From assembly GCF_003335675.1 (NCBI RefSeq), contig NZ_QPHL01000015.1, forward strand, positions 186,001-250,000: a stretch of DNA of 64,000 nucleotides. The letters are read 5' to 3'. The notes below the pieces were generated by a model. It saw nothing but the letters and a program-made list of their open reading frames with translations. It was not told the DNA's origin and searched no databases. Each line of letters begins with the position of its first letter. Positions within the stretch are counted from its first letter, which is position 1. Both the position numbers and the translations under genes were made by a program. Source of the DNA: Winogradskyella sp. KYW1333 (GTDB lineage Bacteria; Bacteroidota; Bacteroidia; Flavobacteriales; Flavobacteriaceae). This document shows positions 26,231 to 35,872 of this stretch, piece by piece.

Positions 26231-26845
26231 ATGTTATATAAAACCATCGAAGACACCTTAAACAGTTTAGATGTCTCAACTATTTCTGCCAAACGTAAAG
26301 AAATACTGCAACCTCTTACAGAGTATATTCAGAATAAAATCAATAACAATTCAGTTGTAAACCTAAATTTTATTTGTACGCATAATTCAAGACGGAGTCA
26401 TTTGTCTCAGATATGGGCCCAAACCATAGCACGATACTTTGATATTACTAATGTTTTTTGTTATTCAGGTGGAACTGAAGCTACTGCGTTATTCTCTTCT
26501 GCCGCCAAGGCACTCGAATCTTCTGGATTTAAAATTGACACATTATCTAAAGAATCAAATCCTGTCTATGCCATAAAATTTTCTGAGTTTGCACATCCTG
26601 TTATTGGATTTTCAAAAACTTACGATCACAGCTTTAACCCTTCTTCTCAATTTGCAGCGATTATGACTTGCTCAAGTGCAGACAAAGGCTGTCCTTTTAT
26701 TTCAGGTGCTGAAAAACGAATTCCAGTAACTTTCGAAGATCCTAAAGCATTTGACAATACACCTCAACAAGCCGAAAAATATAAAGAGCGTAGTATTCAA
26801 ATTGCAACGGAATTAAAGTATGTTTTCTCTAAACTAAAAAAATAG
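26231..26845 (+). CDS. Arsenate reductase-like low-molecular-weight phosphatase fold protein
   Basis: A 204-residue protein with the P-loop of low-molecular-weight tyrosine phosphatases and thioredoxin-type ArsC: CTHNSRRS (C-X5-R) near residues 49-56. It is larger than the 130-140 residues of classical ArsC, which is usual for the Bacteroidota ars-operon form. It probably reduces As(V) to As(III) for export by ACR3. Candidate resolving Cys residues lie in [11 protein letters not shown] near residues 146-156. It starts 18 bp after the DUF6428 gene and ends 5 bp before acr3. Confidence 0.85.
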   Translation: MLYKTIEDTLNSLDVSTISAKRKEILQPLTEYIQNKINNNSVVNLNFICTHNSRRSHLSQIWAQTIARYFDITNVFCYSGGTEATALFSSAAKALESSGFKIDTLSKESNPVYAIKFSEFAHPVIGFSKTYDHSFNPSSQFAAIMTCSSADKGCPFISGAEKRIPVTFEDPKAFDNTPQQAEKYKERSIQIATELKYVFSKLKK

Positions 26846-26850
26846 ATACC

Positions 26851-27900
26851 ATGCCCAACATTAAAAAAAAGCTAAGCTTTTTAGATAGCTATTTAACACT
26901 ATGGATTTTTATGGCTATGGCAATTGGTGTTGCCATTGGTTATTTTATTCCATCATTCTCCAAATTAATTGACTCATACAGTACTGGCACAACCAATATA
27001 CCTATTGCAATTGGTCTAATATTAATGATGTATCCACCACTTGCAAAGGTTAATTACGCGTTATTACCAAAGGTATTTAAAGATGTCAGAATCTTATCAA
27101 TTTCCTTATTGTTGAATTGGATCATAGGTCCCATTTTAATGTTTTTTCTTGCCATAATATTTTTAAGGGACTACCCAGAATATATGGTAGGCCTAATATT
27201 AATAGGACTTGCAAGATGTATCGCCATGGTATTAGTTTGGAATGACTTAGCAGAAGGCAGCAATGAATATGGTGCTGGTCTAGTTGCACTAAATAGCATA
27301 TTTCAGGTTTTTGCCTATAGCTTTTACGCTTATATTTTTATAACTATTCTTCCACCTTATTTTGGGTTTGATGGTGCAATTGTAGATATATCAATTGCCA
27401 CAATTGCAGAGAGTGTTGCCCTTTATTTAGGCATACCATTTGTACTTGGAATCTTGTCTCGTTTAATATTAGTAAAACTCAAAGGTGAAGACTGGTATAC
27501 CAACAAATTTATACCAACCATCTCACCGCTAACACTTATAGCATTACTATTCACCATAATTGTTATGTTTTCTTTAAAAGGAGAACTTATTGTAGAAATA
27601 CCAATGGATGTCTTGGTTATAGCCATTCCACTACTGATTTATTTCGCCTTGATGTTTATTGTTGGATTTTTCGTCAGTAAATCGATGGGTGCCAGCTACG
27701 ATAAAAATGTTGCCATTTCATTCACAGCCTCGGGAAATAATTTTGAGCTTGCTATTGCTGTAGCCATTGCTGTATTTGGTTTAAATTCAGGACAAGCCTT
27801 TGCAGGTGTCATTGGACCTTTAGTAGAAGTACCAGCTCTTATTTTACTCGTAAGAGTTGCATTTTGGTTACGTAATAAATACTACCAAGCCAGTACTTGA
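26851..27900 (+). CDS. arsB: ACR3-family arsenite efflux permease
   Basis: A 349-residue membrane protein with about ten helices. It has the ACR3 signatures [17 protein letters not shown] (with the conserved Cys of helix IV) and [20 protein letters not shown]. It expels arsenite using the proton gradient. Length is normal. It is the last gene of the ars operon; the next gene, a TetR regulator, has its own upstream region with repeated elements. ACR3 differs from ArsB in sequence, and the symbol arsB here follows common annotation practice. Confidence 0.92.
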   Translation: MPNIKKKLSFLDSYLTLWIFMAMAIGVAIGYFIPSFSKLIDSYSTGTTNIPIAIGLILMMYPPLAKVNYALLPKVFKDVRILSISLLLNWIIGPILMFFLAIIFLRDYPEYMVGLILIGLARCIAMVLVWNDLAEGSNEYGAGLVALNSIFQVFAYSFYAYIFITILPPYFGFDGAIVDISIATIAESVALYLGIPFVLGILSRLILVKLKGEDWYTNKFIPTISPLTLIALLFTIIVMFSLKGELIVEIPMDVLVIAIPLLIYFALMFIVGFFVSKSMGASYDKNVAISFTASGNNFELAIAVAIAVFGLNSGQAFAGVIGPLVEVPALILLVRVAFWLRNKYYQAST

Positions 27901-27912
27901 TTTACTCATGAT

Positions 27913-27964
27913 GTTAAACTTTGTTTAACGTTTATTAATTATCGTTAAACATTCTGTAACTTTA
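27913..27964 (+). promoter_or_regulatory. Operator/promoter of photolyase operon I: GTTTAAC-N14-GTTAAAC
   Basis: Three copies of a 7-bp half-site lie before the TetR gene: GTTAAAC (27913-27919), GTTTAAC (27923-27929) and GTTAAAC (27944-27950). The first two form a 7-3-7 inverted repeat, the last two a 7-14-7 inverted repeat. TAACTTTA (27957-27964) fits 7/8 of the -7 consensus. The 7-14-7 arrangement recurs before the second photolyase operon at 37416-37443 with a -7-like element at nearly the same distance (6 versus 5 bp), so it is very likely the binding site of a shared regulator. Confidence 0.65.
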
Positions 27965-27982
27965 CATTGTAAATGAAAAACA

Positions 27983-28639
27983 ATGGCAAAGAAAAAATCA
28001 GTTACAGAATCCGATATCATCATATCATACATGGACCATGTGCTAACCTATGGCGAGCAACCCAAGTCGATCTATGCGTTTGCTAAAACTAACAATTTTG
28101 AAGAGCAAAAGTTTTATGAATATTTTAATTCATTCGAGACTTTAGAGCAATGTGTGTTTAAAGTGTTTTTTGATAACGCACATGAGGTTTTAGAAAAAAG
28201 CGAAGACTACCTAACATTTGATTCCAGAAATAAATTATTAAGTTTTTATTATACCTTTTTTGAAATTCTAACGGCTAATAGAAGCTACGTTGTTAATGTT
28301 TTAGACGATTGTAAAAACCAATTAAAAACTGTTAAAGTATTGGCAAGGCTAAAGCAAAGATTTACAAGCTATATTGAGCATCTAAACATTAACATATTTG
28401 AAATAAACCACGAGAAGTTGGATAAAATCCAAAATAAAAGCATCAAAGAAACGGCTTGGTTACAATTGTTAGTTACAATGAAATTCTGGCTAGACGATAC
28501 GTCTTCTGAATTTGAAAAAACTGATCTATTCATTGAGAAATCTGTGAAAGCAAGTTTTGATTTTATAGACACAACCTCTTTCAAAAGTCTTATAGATTTA
28601 GGTAAGTTTTTGTATAAAGAAAAAATGCACGCCAATTAA
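27983..28639 (+). CDS. TetR-like transcriptional regulator
   Basis: A 218-residue helical protein with a TetR-type N-terminal DNA-binding region (residues about 8-60: SDIIISYMDHVL ... SIYAFAKTNNFEEQKFYEYFNSFETL), in which the recognition helix region ends with the typical FYEYF. The C-terminal domain is helical and unassigned. It is the first gene of photolyase operon I and its stop directly precedes the ABC1 kinase ATG (0-bp gap). It is the best candidate in the window for the factor that binds the GTTTAAC half-sites upstream of itself and at 37416, though a MerR/CarH-type light regulator encoded elsewhere would be an alternative. Confidence 0.75.
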   Translation: MAKKKSVTESDIIISYMDHVLTYGEQPKSIYAFAKTNNFEEQKFYEYFNSFETLEQCVFKVFFDNAHEVLEKSEDYLTFDSRNKLLSFYYTFFEILTANRSYVVNVLDDCKNQLKTVKVLARLKQRFTSYIEHLNINIFEINHEKLDKIQNKSIKETAWLQLLVTMKFWLDDTSSEFEKTDLFIEKSVKASFDFIDTTSFKSLIDLGKFLYKEKMHAN

Positions 28640-29950
28640 ATGAAGACCATAGATAGCATACCGATTACAAAAATTTCAAGAGCCTCAAAACTCGTTTCAA
28701 CTGGCGCAAAGGTTGGTGTTAATTATCTCAAGTATTATGGAGATAAAATCGTTAATCCTAAAGAAGACGCCAAAGAACGTCTTAATCAGAATAATGCGGA
28801 TGATATATATGACAGCCTTAAAAAATTAAAAGGAAGCGCACTTAAAGTGGCTCAAATGCTAAGTATGGAAAAGAGCATATTACCTCAAGCTTATGTTGAG
28901 AGGTTTTCTTTATCACAATTTTCTGTACCTCCACTTTCGCCACCATTGGTTATAAAAACCTTTAAAAAATATTTCGGAAAACATCCCGAAGAACTATATG
29001 ATACTTTCAACGCAACTTCAGTCAATGCTGCAAGCATTGGGCAAGTCCATATTGCAGATAAGAATGGGAGAAAATTTGCTGTGAAAATCCAATATCCTGG
29101 AGTTGCGGAGAGTATCACCTCTGATTTGGCGCTGGTTAAACCTATAGCCATAAAAATGTTTAATATAAAAGGAAAGGATTCTGATAAATATTTCAAAGAG
29201 GTTAAAAATAAACTTATTGAAGAAACCAATTATCTTCTTGAGTTAAATCAGAGTAATGAAGTGGTGGAAGCTTGCAAGCATATCCCAAATCTAAAATTTC
29301 CACAATATTATGAGAGTTTATCATCAGAAAGAATCATTACAATGGATTATATGGAAGGTAAACACCTTTCAGAATTTGCAACTGATAATAATGACCAAGA
29401 ATTGTCTAATAAATTAGGTCAAGCACTTTGGGATTTCTACATGTATCAAATTCATATTTTGAAGAAGGTCCATGCGGATCCACATCCGGGGAATTTCTTA
29501 ATATCAGAAGAAGGTCATTTAATTGCGCTAGATTTTGGATGTATGAAAGCTATACCAGATGAGTTTTATAAACCCTATTTTGAATTAGCTCAAAAGAAAT
29601 GTATTGACAACCCTAAAGCTTTTACTGAGAAAATGTACGAGCTCGAGATTTTAAGACATGACGATTCAAAACAAGAAATAGACTTCTTTACTTCCATGTT
29701 TCATGAACTATTAAGCCTATTCACCCAACCTTTTCATAATGAAACTTTTGATTTTTCAGATCCTGAGTTTTTCAATAAAGTTGGTGAAATTGGACAGAAA
29801 TATTCAAAAAGTACTGAACTACGCAATATGAATGGTAACAGAGGTTCAACTCACTTTATATACATCAACAGAACATTTTTCGGTTTATATAACTTAATGT
29901 TTGATCTCAAAGCTGAGAATATTAAAATCAACAATTTCATAAACCTATAA
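28640..29950 (+). CDS. ABC1/UbiB-family atypical kinase
   Basis: A 436-residue ABC1 (ADCK/UbiB) protein. The KxGQ-like segment reads LKGSALKVAQMLSME (about residues 56-70), the Ala-rich nucleotide loop is NAASIGQVH, the lysine is in FAVKIQYPG, the catalytic loop has DPHPGNF and the metal site LDFG. There is no C-terminal membrane anchor like that of UbiB. Relatives support quinone or other isoprenoid lipid metabolism, but the substrate is unknown in most. It is second in operon I, directly after the TetR gene, and one base before the flavin reductase. Co-occurrence with photolyase genes is seen in other marine bacteria, which suggests a role in photo-oxidative stress. Confidence 0.88.
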   Translation: MKTIDSIPITKISRASKLVSTGAKVGVNYLKYYGDKIVNPKEDAKERLNQNNADDIYDSLKKLKGSALKVAQMLSMEKSILPQAYVERFSLSQFSVPPLSPPLVIKTFKKYFGKHPEELYDTFNATSVNAASIGQVHIADKNGRKFAVKIQYPGVAESITSDLALVKPIAIKMFNIKGKDSDKYFKEVKNKLIEETNYLLELNQSNEVVEACKHIPNLKFPQYYESLSSERIITMDYMEGKHLSEFATDNNDQELSNKLGQALWDFYMYQIHILKKVHADPHPGNFLISEEGHLIALDFGCMKAIPDEFYKPYFELAQKKCIDNPKAFTEKMYELEILRHDDSKQEIDFFTSMFHELLSLFTQPFHNETFDFSDPEFFNKVGEIGQKYSKSTELRNMNGNRGSTHFIYINRTFFGLYNLMFDLKAENIKINNFINL

Positions 29951-29951
29951 G

Positions 29952-30590
29952 ATGGCTAAATTCAGTTTAGATGATATCAACCAAATGCACCATTTATATA
30001 GGATTAACTTAATAAATAGTTGTTCTGGGTACAAATCTGCAAACCTCATTGGCACAAAGGATAGTGCCGGTACGAGTAATGTTGCTGTATTCAGTTCCAT
30101 AACACATTTAGGCTCCAATCCTGGCTTATTAGGTTTTTTTTTAAGACCTACCACTGTTATTCGTAATACCTATGATAATATCAAAACGACAGGTAAATAT
30201 ACGCTAAACCATATCCATGAAGGCATTTTAGAAGATGCTCATCATACATCTGCAAAGTATGATTCGTCTATATCAGAATTTGATGTAACGTCCTTAATTG
30301 AAGAATTTAAGGACGATTTTATTGCACCATTTGTAAAAGGATGCCCTATTCAATTGGCTATGAGCTATGTTGAAGAGTATCCCATAAAAGCGAATAACAC
30401 AATTTTACTTATTGGGCAAATTGAAAAACTTTATGTTCCTGATAACTTGCTAGAAAATGATGGTTTTATTAATTTATCAAAGGGTAAAGTAGCGACCATT
30501 AACGGACTAGATGGTTATGCAGTGCCAAAATTAAAAAAACGATTAGAATACCAACGACCAAAGCCAGAATTTGCAATAATCAATGACTAA
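29952..30590 (+). CDS. Flavin reductase-like protein
   Basis: A 212-residue protein of the flavin-reductase-like FMN-binding split barrel (SCSGYKSANLIGTKDSAG, SNVAVFSSITHLGSNPGLLGF, followed by the family's RNTYDNIKTTGKYTLN). It probably binds FMN and reduces flavin with NAD(P)H or uses it in another reduction. In operon I it lies 1 bp after the ABC1 kinase, and its stop overlaps the ATG of the SDR gene (TAATG). Supply of reduced flavin to the downstream FAD photolyases is a possible but unproven link. Confidence 0.85.
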   Translation: MAKFSLDDINQMHHLYRINLINSCSGYKSANLIGTKDSAGTSNVAVFSSITHLGSNPGLLGFFLRPTTVIRNTYDNIKTTGKYTLNHIHEGILEDAHHTSAKYDSSISEFDVTSLIEEFKDDFIAPFVKGCPIQLAMSYVEEYPIKANNTILLIGQIEKLYVPDNLLENDGFINLSKGKVATINGLDGYAVPKLKKRLEYQRPKPEFAIIND

Positions 30591-32011
30591 TGCGAATATT
30601 AATTACAGGTACAACAGGCTATATAGCCAAAAGACTAGCTTTACAGTTACTAGAAGATAAGCACGAACTTATTTGCTGTGTCCGTGATACTAATCGTATT
30701 CCAGATGAAATAGCTGAGCATCCTCTGTGCTCTTTTATAAAAATAGATTTTCTAAGTCCAGAACCCAACAAAGTTCCAATAAATATTGAGGTTGCCTATT
30801 ACCTAATTCATTCCATGGCCACTGACGCGGATGATTTTGAATCCTTAGAACGTCGGTGTGCACAAAATTTTAAAAATCTTGTTGAGGCCACCCAATGTAA
30901 GCAAGTTATTTATCTGAGCGGTATTGTTAATGATCATTCGTTATCAAAACATCTAAAATCTAGATTACAGGTAGAAGAAACCCTTAAATCAGAGAAATAT
31001 GCGCTAACAACATTCAGAGCAGGTATTATTGTTGGTAGCGGAAGTGCTTCTTTTGAAATTATACGAGACATCGTTGAAAAACTCCCGGTGATGATTACAC
31101 CAAAATGGCTAAATACCAAAACACAGCCTTTAGGCATTAGAGATGTCCTAACCTATTTATCAGGTGCGCTAGAAAAAGAAGCGCTTTACAATAGCTCTTA
31201 TGATATTTTCGGACCTGAAATACTGACCTATAAGGAAATGTTATTACAGTTTGCTGAAGTAAGAGGACTAAAACGATATATTTATACTTTACCAGTTTTG
31301 ACACCAAAACTCTCTTCTTACTGGCTTTATTTTGTAACTTCAACATCGTTTCAATTAGCTCAAGCATTAGTAGATAGTATGAAGGTTGAAGTCATTGGTA
31401 AACCAAGTGATATCAATAATCATATTAGGATCCAACCCATGACCTATAAAAAGGCTGTAGAGTTGGCGTTTCAGCGGATTCAACAAAATTCTGTGATCTC
31501 TAGTTGGAAAGATGCCGTAAGTAGTGGAGTTTTTAAAGACCAACTATCTAAACATATAGAGCTACCACAATATGGCTGTTTTAAGGATATTCGCTCCAAG
31601 ACGATTATCGATGAAGAATTTACACTGAATCAGATTTGGGGAATTGGTGGTCGAAATGGCTGGTATAGTTTCAACGGTTTATGGAAGATCAGGGGTTACG
31701 TCGATAAATTATTTGGCGGTGTAGGATTACGGCGAGGTAGAACACATGACACGTATCTAGAAGCTGGTGACCCACTTGATTTCTGGCGTGTACTTTTTGC
31801 TGATAAAAAAGATAAAAGACTTCTTTTATTTGCTGAAATGAAACTGCCAGGTGAGGCCTGGTTAGAATTTAAAATTGTAAAAGATAGGTTATATCAACGT
31901 GCTGTTTTTAGACCAAAAGGTGTTTGGGGAAGATTGTATTGGTACATGATTTCACCCTTACATGCTTTTGTATTTGAAGGAATGATTAACGCCTTAGTTA
32001 AACCAAAATGA
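30590..32011 (+). CDS. SDR / NAD(P)-binding protein with DUF2867 C-terminus
   Basis: A 473-residue two-domain protein. Residues 1 to about 300 form an atypical short-chain dehydrogenase fold with [13 protein letters not shown] (residues 4-16) for NAD(P) binding and the YLIHSMA and YLSGIV strands of the NmrA/complex-I-39-kDa-like group. Residues about 325-473 are DUF2867 ([24 protein letters not shown] ... GGVGLRRGR ... DFWRV), a lipid-binding-like domain. Substrate unknown. Its stop overlaps the start of the DUF2256 gene (ATGA). This fused form is regularly found beside photolyase genes. Confidence 0.88.
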   Translation: MRILITGTTGYIAKRLALQLLEDKHELICCVRDTNRIPDEIAEHPLCSFIKIDFLSPEPNKVPINIEVAYYLIHSMATDADDFESLERRCAQNFKNLVEATQCKQVIYLSGIVNDHSLSKHLKSRLQVEETLKSEKYALTTFRAGIIVGSGSASFEIIRDIVEKLPVMITPKWLNTKTQPLGIRDVLTYLSGALEKEALYNSSYDIFGPEILTYKEMLLQFAEVRGLKRYIYTLPVLTPKLSSYWLYFVTSTSFQLAQALVDSMKVEVIGKPSDINNHIRIQPMTYKKAVELAFQRIQQNSVISSWKDAVSSGVFKDQLSKHIELPQYGCFKDIRSKTIIDEEFTLNQIWGIGGRNGWYSFNGLWKIRGYVDKLFGGVGLRRGRTHDTYLEAGDPLDFWRVLFADKKDKRLLLFAEMKLPGEAWLEFKIVKDRLYQRAVFRPKGVWGRLYWYMISPLHAFVFEGMINALVKPK

Positions 32012-32154
32012 AAGGTGTTAAAAAACAACATCTACCAGAAAAAATATGTCCTGTTTGCGAGCGACAATTTACTTGGCGCAAAAAATGGGAAAAATACTGG
32101 GAAAACGTAAAATATTGCAGTGAAAAATGCAGAAGACAGAAAAATATAGCATAG
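32008..32154 (+). CDS. DUF2256 zinc-ribbon-like small protein
   Basis: A 48-residue basic protein with two Cys pairs, CPVC (residues 14-17) and CSEKC (37-41), separated by an aromatic-basic segment with three Trp. This is the DUF2256 pattern, a small zinc-binding protein of unknown role that nearly always lies beside photolyase or cryptochrome genes. The ATG overlaps the stop of the SDR gene and its 3' end overlaps the cryptochrome DASH gene by 28 bp, so all three are translationally coupled. Confidence 0.88.
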   Translation: MKGVKKQHLPEKICPVCERQFTWRKKWEKYWENVKYCSEKCRRQKNIA

Positions 32155-33434
32155 TTTGGTTTAGAAATGACCTTAGAATAGCAGATAATGCTGTGTTGAC
32201 TAAAGCCAGTGAACAAGCGGACAAGGTTATTGGACTTTATTGTTTTGATCCAAGGCATTTTGATAAGAACAGATTTGGTTTTAAAAAGATCGAAAAATAC
32301 CGTACTGGGTTTTTAATTGAATCAATTCATAATCTTAAAGCCCAACTCGATGCACTAAATATAGACTTACTCGTCTACCATGACTTGCCAGAAAACGTGA
32401 TTCCAAAAATTTGTGAGGCAAATCAAATAACTGATATCTACCTTCAAAAGGAATGGACCCAAGAGGAAGTTGATACAGAAAATACTGTGAAAGCTCAAAC
32501 TACAGATGTCAACTGGCATCACATTTATAACCAGTTTTTATATCACCCTGAGGATATCAATTTTGATGTTTCTAAAACACCTCAAGTTTTTACAGTTTTT
32601 AGAAAGAAACTAGAAAAATATATAGATATACGAGAGGAATCGTCAACAACAAAACTAAGCCAATTTAATAGGATTGAAAATAATACCAGCATACCAAAAT
32701 TATCAGATTTAAGTTTTGTAGACTTTAAATCCCATCCTAATTCTGCCTTTCCTTTTAAAGGTGGCGAAACAGAAGCTATAAATCGACTTAACGATTACTT
32801 CTTTAAAACTAAGAAACTAGGATTTTATAAGAAAACCAGAAATGGTTTAGCTGGTGTTGATTATAGTTCTAAGTTTTCACCTTGGCTGGCCAATGGTTGT
32901 ATTTCTGCACGAACCATCTATTGGAAGATTAAACAGTTTGAAAAAGAACATTTTAAAAACCAATCGACCTACTGGCTCATTTTTGAGTTGATTTGGCGTG
33001 ACTATTTTAAATATGTGTCGCTAAAATATGGTAACCAAATCTTTAAATTAGAAGGCATACTTCAAAAAGATTATGAATGGTCTAAAAATCAAAACCAATT
33101 ACAAAAATGGATAAATGGTGAAACACAATCTGACTTTGTAAATGCCAATATGATTGAATTAAAGGAAACGGGTTGGATGAGTAATAGGGGACGACAAAAT
33201 GTAGCCTCTTATTTCGCTAAAGAACTAGAATTAGATTGGCGTATAGGTGCTTCTTATTTTGAGTCTTTGCTCTTAGATTATGACGTACATAGCAATTATG
33301 GTAATTGGATGTATGTCGCAGGTGTGGGTAATGATCCGAGGGACAGAAAGTTTAATGTACAACTGCAAGCAGAGCGCTATGATGCTAGCGGAAAATTTAG
33401 ACGAATTTGGTTACAACCTAGTTTGTTTATATAA
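32127..33434 (+). CDS. DASH-family cryptochrome
   Basis: A 435-residue photolyase/cryptochrome protein. The N-terminal alpha/beta antenna domain begins [16 protein letters not shown]; the C-terminal FAD domain carries [34 protein letters not shown] and [17 protein letters not shown], all diagnostic of the DASH group. DASH proteins repair cyclobutane dimers mainly in single-stranded DNA and may also signal; their usual antenna is methenyl-tetrahydrofolate. Length is normal for bacterial DASH. First photolyase paralogue of operon I, overlapping DUF2256. Confidence 0.92.
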   Translation: MQKTEKYSIVWFRNDLRIADNAVLTKASEQADKVIGLYCFDPRHFDKNRFGFKKIEKYRTGFLIESIHNLKAQLDALNIDLLVYHDLPENVIPKICEANQITDIYLQKEWTQEEVDTENTVKAQTTDVNWHHIYNQFLYHPEDINFDVSKTPQVFTVFRKKLEKYIDIREESSTTKLSQFNRIENNTSIPKLSDLSFVDFKSHPNSAFPFKGGETEAINRLNDYFFKTKKLGFYKKTRNGLAGVDYSSKFSPWLANGCISARTIYWKIKQFEKEHFKNQSTYWLIFELIWRDYFKYVSLKYGNQIFKLEGILQKDYEWSKNQNQLQKWINGETQSDFVNANMIELKETGWMSNRGRQNVASYFAKELELDWRIGASYFESLLLDYDVHSNYGNWMYVAGVGNDPRDRKFNVQLQAERYDASGKFRRIWLQPSLFI

Positions 33435-33491
33435 AAAAACCAAATCATCCAAATGACTAAATGATGTGTAAATAATTAAAAAGAACTAAAA

Positions 33492-34403
33492 ATGGTTTTA
33501 CTAAATAAAATATATCCAGTTTTTCTATCAGAGAATACCAAAAAGCGAATTGAGAAAGTTATTCTATATGTAGCTTTGTTGGGCTTCTTTATCCATTTGG
33601 CTCTTATCTTTCTGTCAAAATTTAATATTATTAATTTTCATTTAGAATCAGAATTATTTAAAAATCCTATTTCAGCCATCTACACACCATTTTCATTTAT
33701 TTTAATTTATGAGGTATATCTCTTAATCTATTATTTACCAAAATCCTTTACCACATACATAACCAAACAATATGAGATTATCACGCTAATAATCATACGA
33801 AAGTTATTTAAAGATTTATCAGGACTTCAACTGACGTCAAATTGGTTTGAGATAAAAGATGATTTACAGTTTACATATGATATTTTGGCGTCCATTGTTC
33901 TATTTTATTTAATATTTCAATTTCAAAAACAAGGAAAACGCAAAAACAACCAACCCAAGATTGATGTGCCAAAAATTGAAAGATTTATAAATCGAAAAAA
34001 AATATTAGCAGTTTTTTTGGTTCCAACATTTTTCATAATGGCATTAATTACATTCTCAAGTTGGTTAGATAGTATTTCATTTACGACAGAAGGTTTAACA
34101 AGTTTTGAAACAATTAATAACCTATTTTTTGACGAGTTCTTTACCGTTTTAATTTTAGTGGATGTTGTTTTATTACTGATCTCTTTCTTTTATACAGACA
34201 AGTTCCACAAAATAATAAGAAACTCAGGTTTTATAGTTTCCACTATTTTAATTCGGTTATCCTTTGGAGTGAGTGGTTTGGTAAGTACGGTTTTAATAAT
34301 ATCTGCTGTATTGTTTGGATTGGCAATTATTCTAATTCATAACAAGTTTGAAACCAACAATTCATCTAGTAATAAACCTACAATAAAATTCAAGAGACTA
34401 TGA
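33492..34403 (+). CDS. Multi-span membrane protein of the photolyase cluster, function unknown
   Basis: A 303-residue protein with about six hydrophobic helices: two near residues 23-45 and 62-84, one near 130-145, one at about 170-190 and two or three at 215-283. Between the early helices and the later group lie charged cytoplasmic loops (QKQGKRKNNQPKIDVPKIERF). I recognise no catalytic or transport motif. It sits between the DASH cryptochrome (57-bp gap) and the FeS-type photolyase homologue (4-bp ATGA overlap), so it is co-translated with a photolyase. A possible light- or stress-linked membrane sensor or channel is speculation. Confidence 0.75.
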   Translation: MVLLNKIYPVFLSENTKKRIEKVILYVALLGFFIHLALIFLSKFNIINFHLESELFKNPISAIYTPFSFILIYEVYLLIYYLPKSFTTYITKQYEIITLIIIRKLFKDLSGLQLTSNWFEIKDDLQFTYDILASIVLFYLIFQFQKQGKRKNNQPKIDVPKIERFINRKKILAVFLVPTFFIMALITFSSWLDSISFTTEGLTSFETINNLFFDEFFTVLILVDVVLLLISFFYTDKFHKIIRNSGFIVSTILIRLSFGVSGLVSTVLIISAVLFGLAIILIHNKFETNNSSSNKPTIKFKRL

Positions 34404-35872
34404 CAGCAGATGCAGTACTCCTATTCCCACATCAGCTATTTAAGGATACACCAATTCTAAACTTAAATTGTGATGTTTATTTGGTTGAAGAGTTTTTGTT
34501 TTTTTCGCATTACAAATTCCACAAGCAAAAAATTGCATTTCACAGGGCATCAATGAAAGCTTATGCAGACTTTTTAAAAGACAAGGGGCTTTCAGTAAAT
34601 TATATTGAGGCTACGTCAGAGACATCTGATGTCAGAGAATTGATTCCTGAATTAATTCATAAAGGTCTCGAAACGCTTCATATAATTGACCCATCCGATA
34701 ACTGGTTAGAGAAACATATAAAATCTGTTTCTGAATCAATAGCTGTAGAATGGTACGAGAGTCCTTTATTTATAAACACCAAGGAAGAATTGAGTTCTTT
34801 CTTTAAACCTTCAAAAAAAAAATTTTTTCAAACCTCGTTTTACAAGCAACAACGTAAAGATCGAGACATACTCATGGTTAATGACCAACCAGAAGGCGGA
34901 AAACTAACCTATGACTCTGAAAATCGCAAGAAATATCCCAAGGATAAAACACCACCAAGTATTCAGTTTCCTGATATATCAAAATATCACAATGAAGCAA
35001 TTTCTTATGTAGAGAAAAACTTTGATTCCCACTATGGTGAATTGAATGATTTTATTAATTATCCTATGGATTTTAAATCAGCTGAACAATGGTTACAACA
35101 ATTTTTTGAGTATCGATTTCACGAGTTTGGCGCTTATGAAGATGCCATTGTTAAAGAAGAACATTTTTTAAATCACAGCTTGCTTTCGCCATTAATCAAT
35201 GTAGGTCTATTGCATCCATTAGATGTCATAGATAAAGCGATTGATTATGCCAGGTCCAATGATGTGCCTATAAATTCAACAGAAGGCTTTGTGCGCCAGA
35301 TTTTAGGTTGGCGTGAATTTATTCGTGGCGTTTACCAAGTAAAGGGTACTGAAGAACGTACTAAAAACTTTTGGAATTTCAATAGAAAAATTCCTAAGTC
35401 CTTTTATGATGGTACAACTGGCATACAACCTATTGACGATGTTATAAAGAAAGTAAACAAAACCGCTTATGCACATCACATAGAACGCCTTATGATACTC
35501 GGCAATTTTATGGTATTGTGCGAGTTCCATCCAGATGAAGTGTACGAATGGTTTATGGAGTTATTTATTGATGCTTACGATTGGGTTATGGTACCAAACG
35601 TTTACGGTATGAGCTTGTATGCAGATGGTGGACTCATGTCTACCAAACCCTACATAAGCAGTAGCAACTACATTATGAAAATGAGCAACTATTCTAAAGG
35701 TGCTTGGCAAGCAACTTGGGATGGGCTCTTTTGGACTTTTATGGATAAACATCGTGAATTCTTTTTAAGCAATCCTAGGTTAGGGATGTTAATCAGAACA
35801 TTCGATAAAATGAAACAAGAAACTAGGGAAAAGCACTTTAAAAATGCTGAATCTTTCTTATCACAATTGTAA
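34400..35872 (+). CDS. FeS-BCP/CryPro-type photolyase homologue without the Cys ligand pair
   Basis: A 490-residue protein of the prokaryotic (6-4) photolyase group (PhrB/FeS-BCP, CryPro). Marks are LLFPHQLF at the start, VRQILGWREFIRG, IERLMILGNFM, DAYDWVMVPNVYGMS and GGLMSTKPYISSSNYIMKM. Classical members carry a [4Fe-4S] cluster, two ligands of which are the Cys pair in a YCxxC segment just after this last motif. Here the segment reads NYSKGAWQ (residues 430-437), so the pair is absent and the cluster is probably missing. FAD-binding features remain. It overlaps the membrane-protein gene by 4 bp and directly abuts the next photolyase. Repair of (6-4) photoproducts or light sensing are both possible. 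Confidence 0.85.
   Translation: MTADAVLLFPHQLFKDTPILNLNCDVYLVEEFLFFSHYKFHKQKIAFHRASMKAYADFLKDKGLSVNYIEATSETSDVRELIPELIHKGLETLHIIDPSDNWLEKHIKSVSESIAVEWYESPLFINTKEELSSFFKPSKKKFFQTSFYKQQRKDRDILMVNDQPEGGKLTYDSENRKKYPKDKTPPSIQFPDISKYHNEAISYVEKNFDSHYGELNDFINYPMDFKSAEQWLQQFFEYRFHEFGAYEDAIVKEEHFLNHSLLSPLINVGLLHPLDVIDKAIDYARSNDVPINSTEGFVRQILGWREFIRGVYQVKGTEERTKNFWNFNRKIPKSFYDGTTGIQPIDDVIKKVNKTAYAHHIERLMILGNFMVLCEFHPDEVYEWFMELFIDAYDWVMVPNVYGMSLYADGGLMSTKPYISSSNYIMKMSNYSKGAWQATWDGLFWTFMDKHREFFLSNPRLGMLIRTFDKMKQETREKHFKNAESFLSQL

Noticed and set aside
27913-27950. Short GTTTAAC/GTTAAAC repeats as the start of a CRISPR array
   Set aside because: Units are 7 bp, inverted, and with unequal short spacers; an operator is the better reading.
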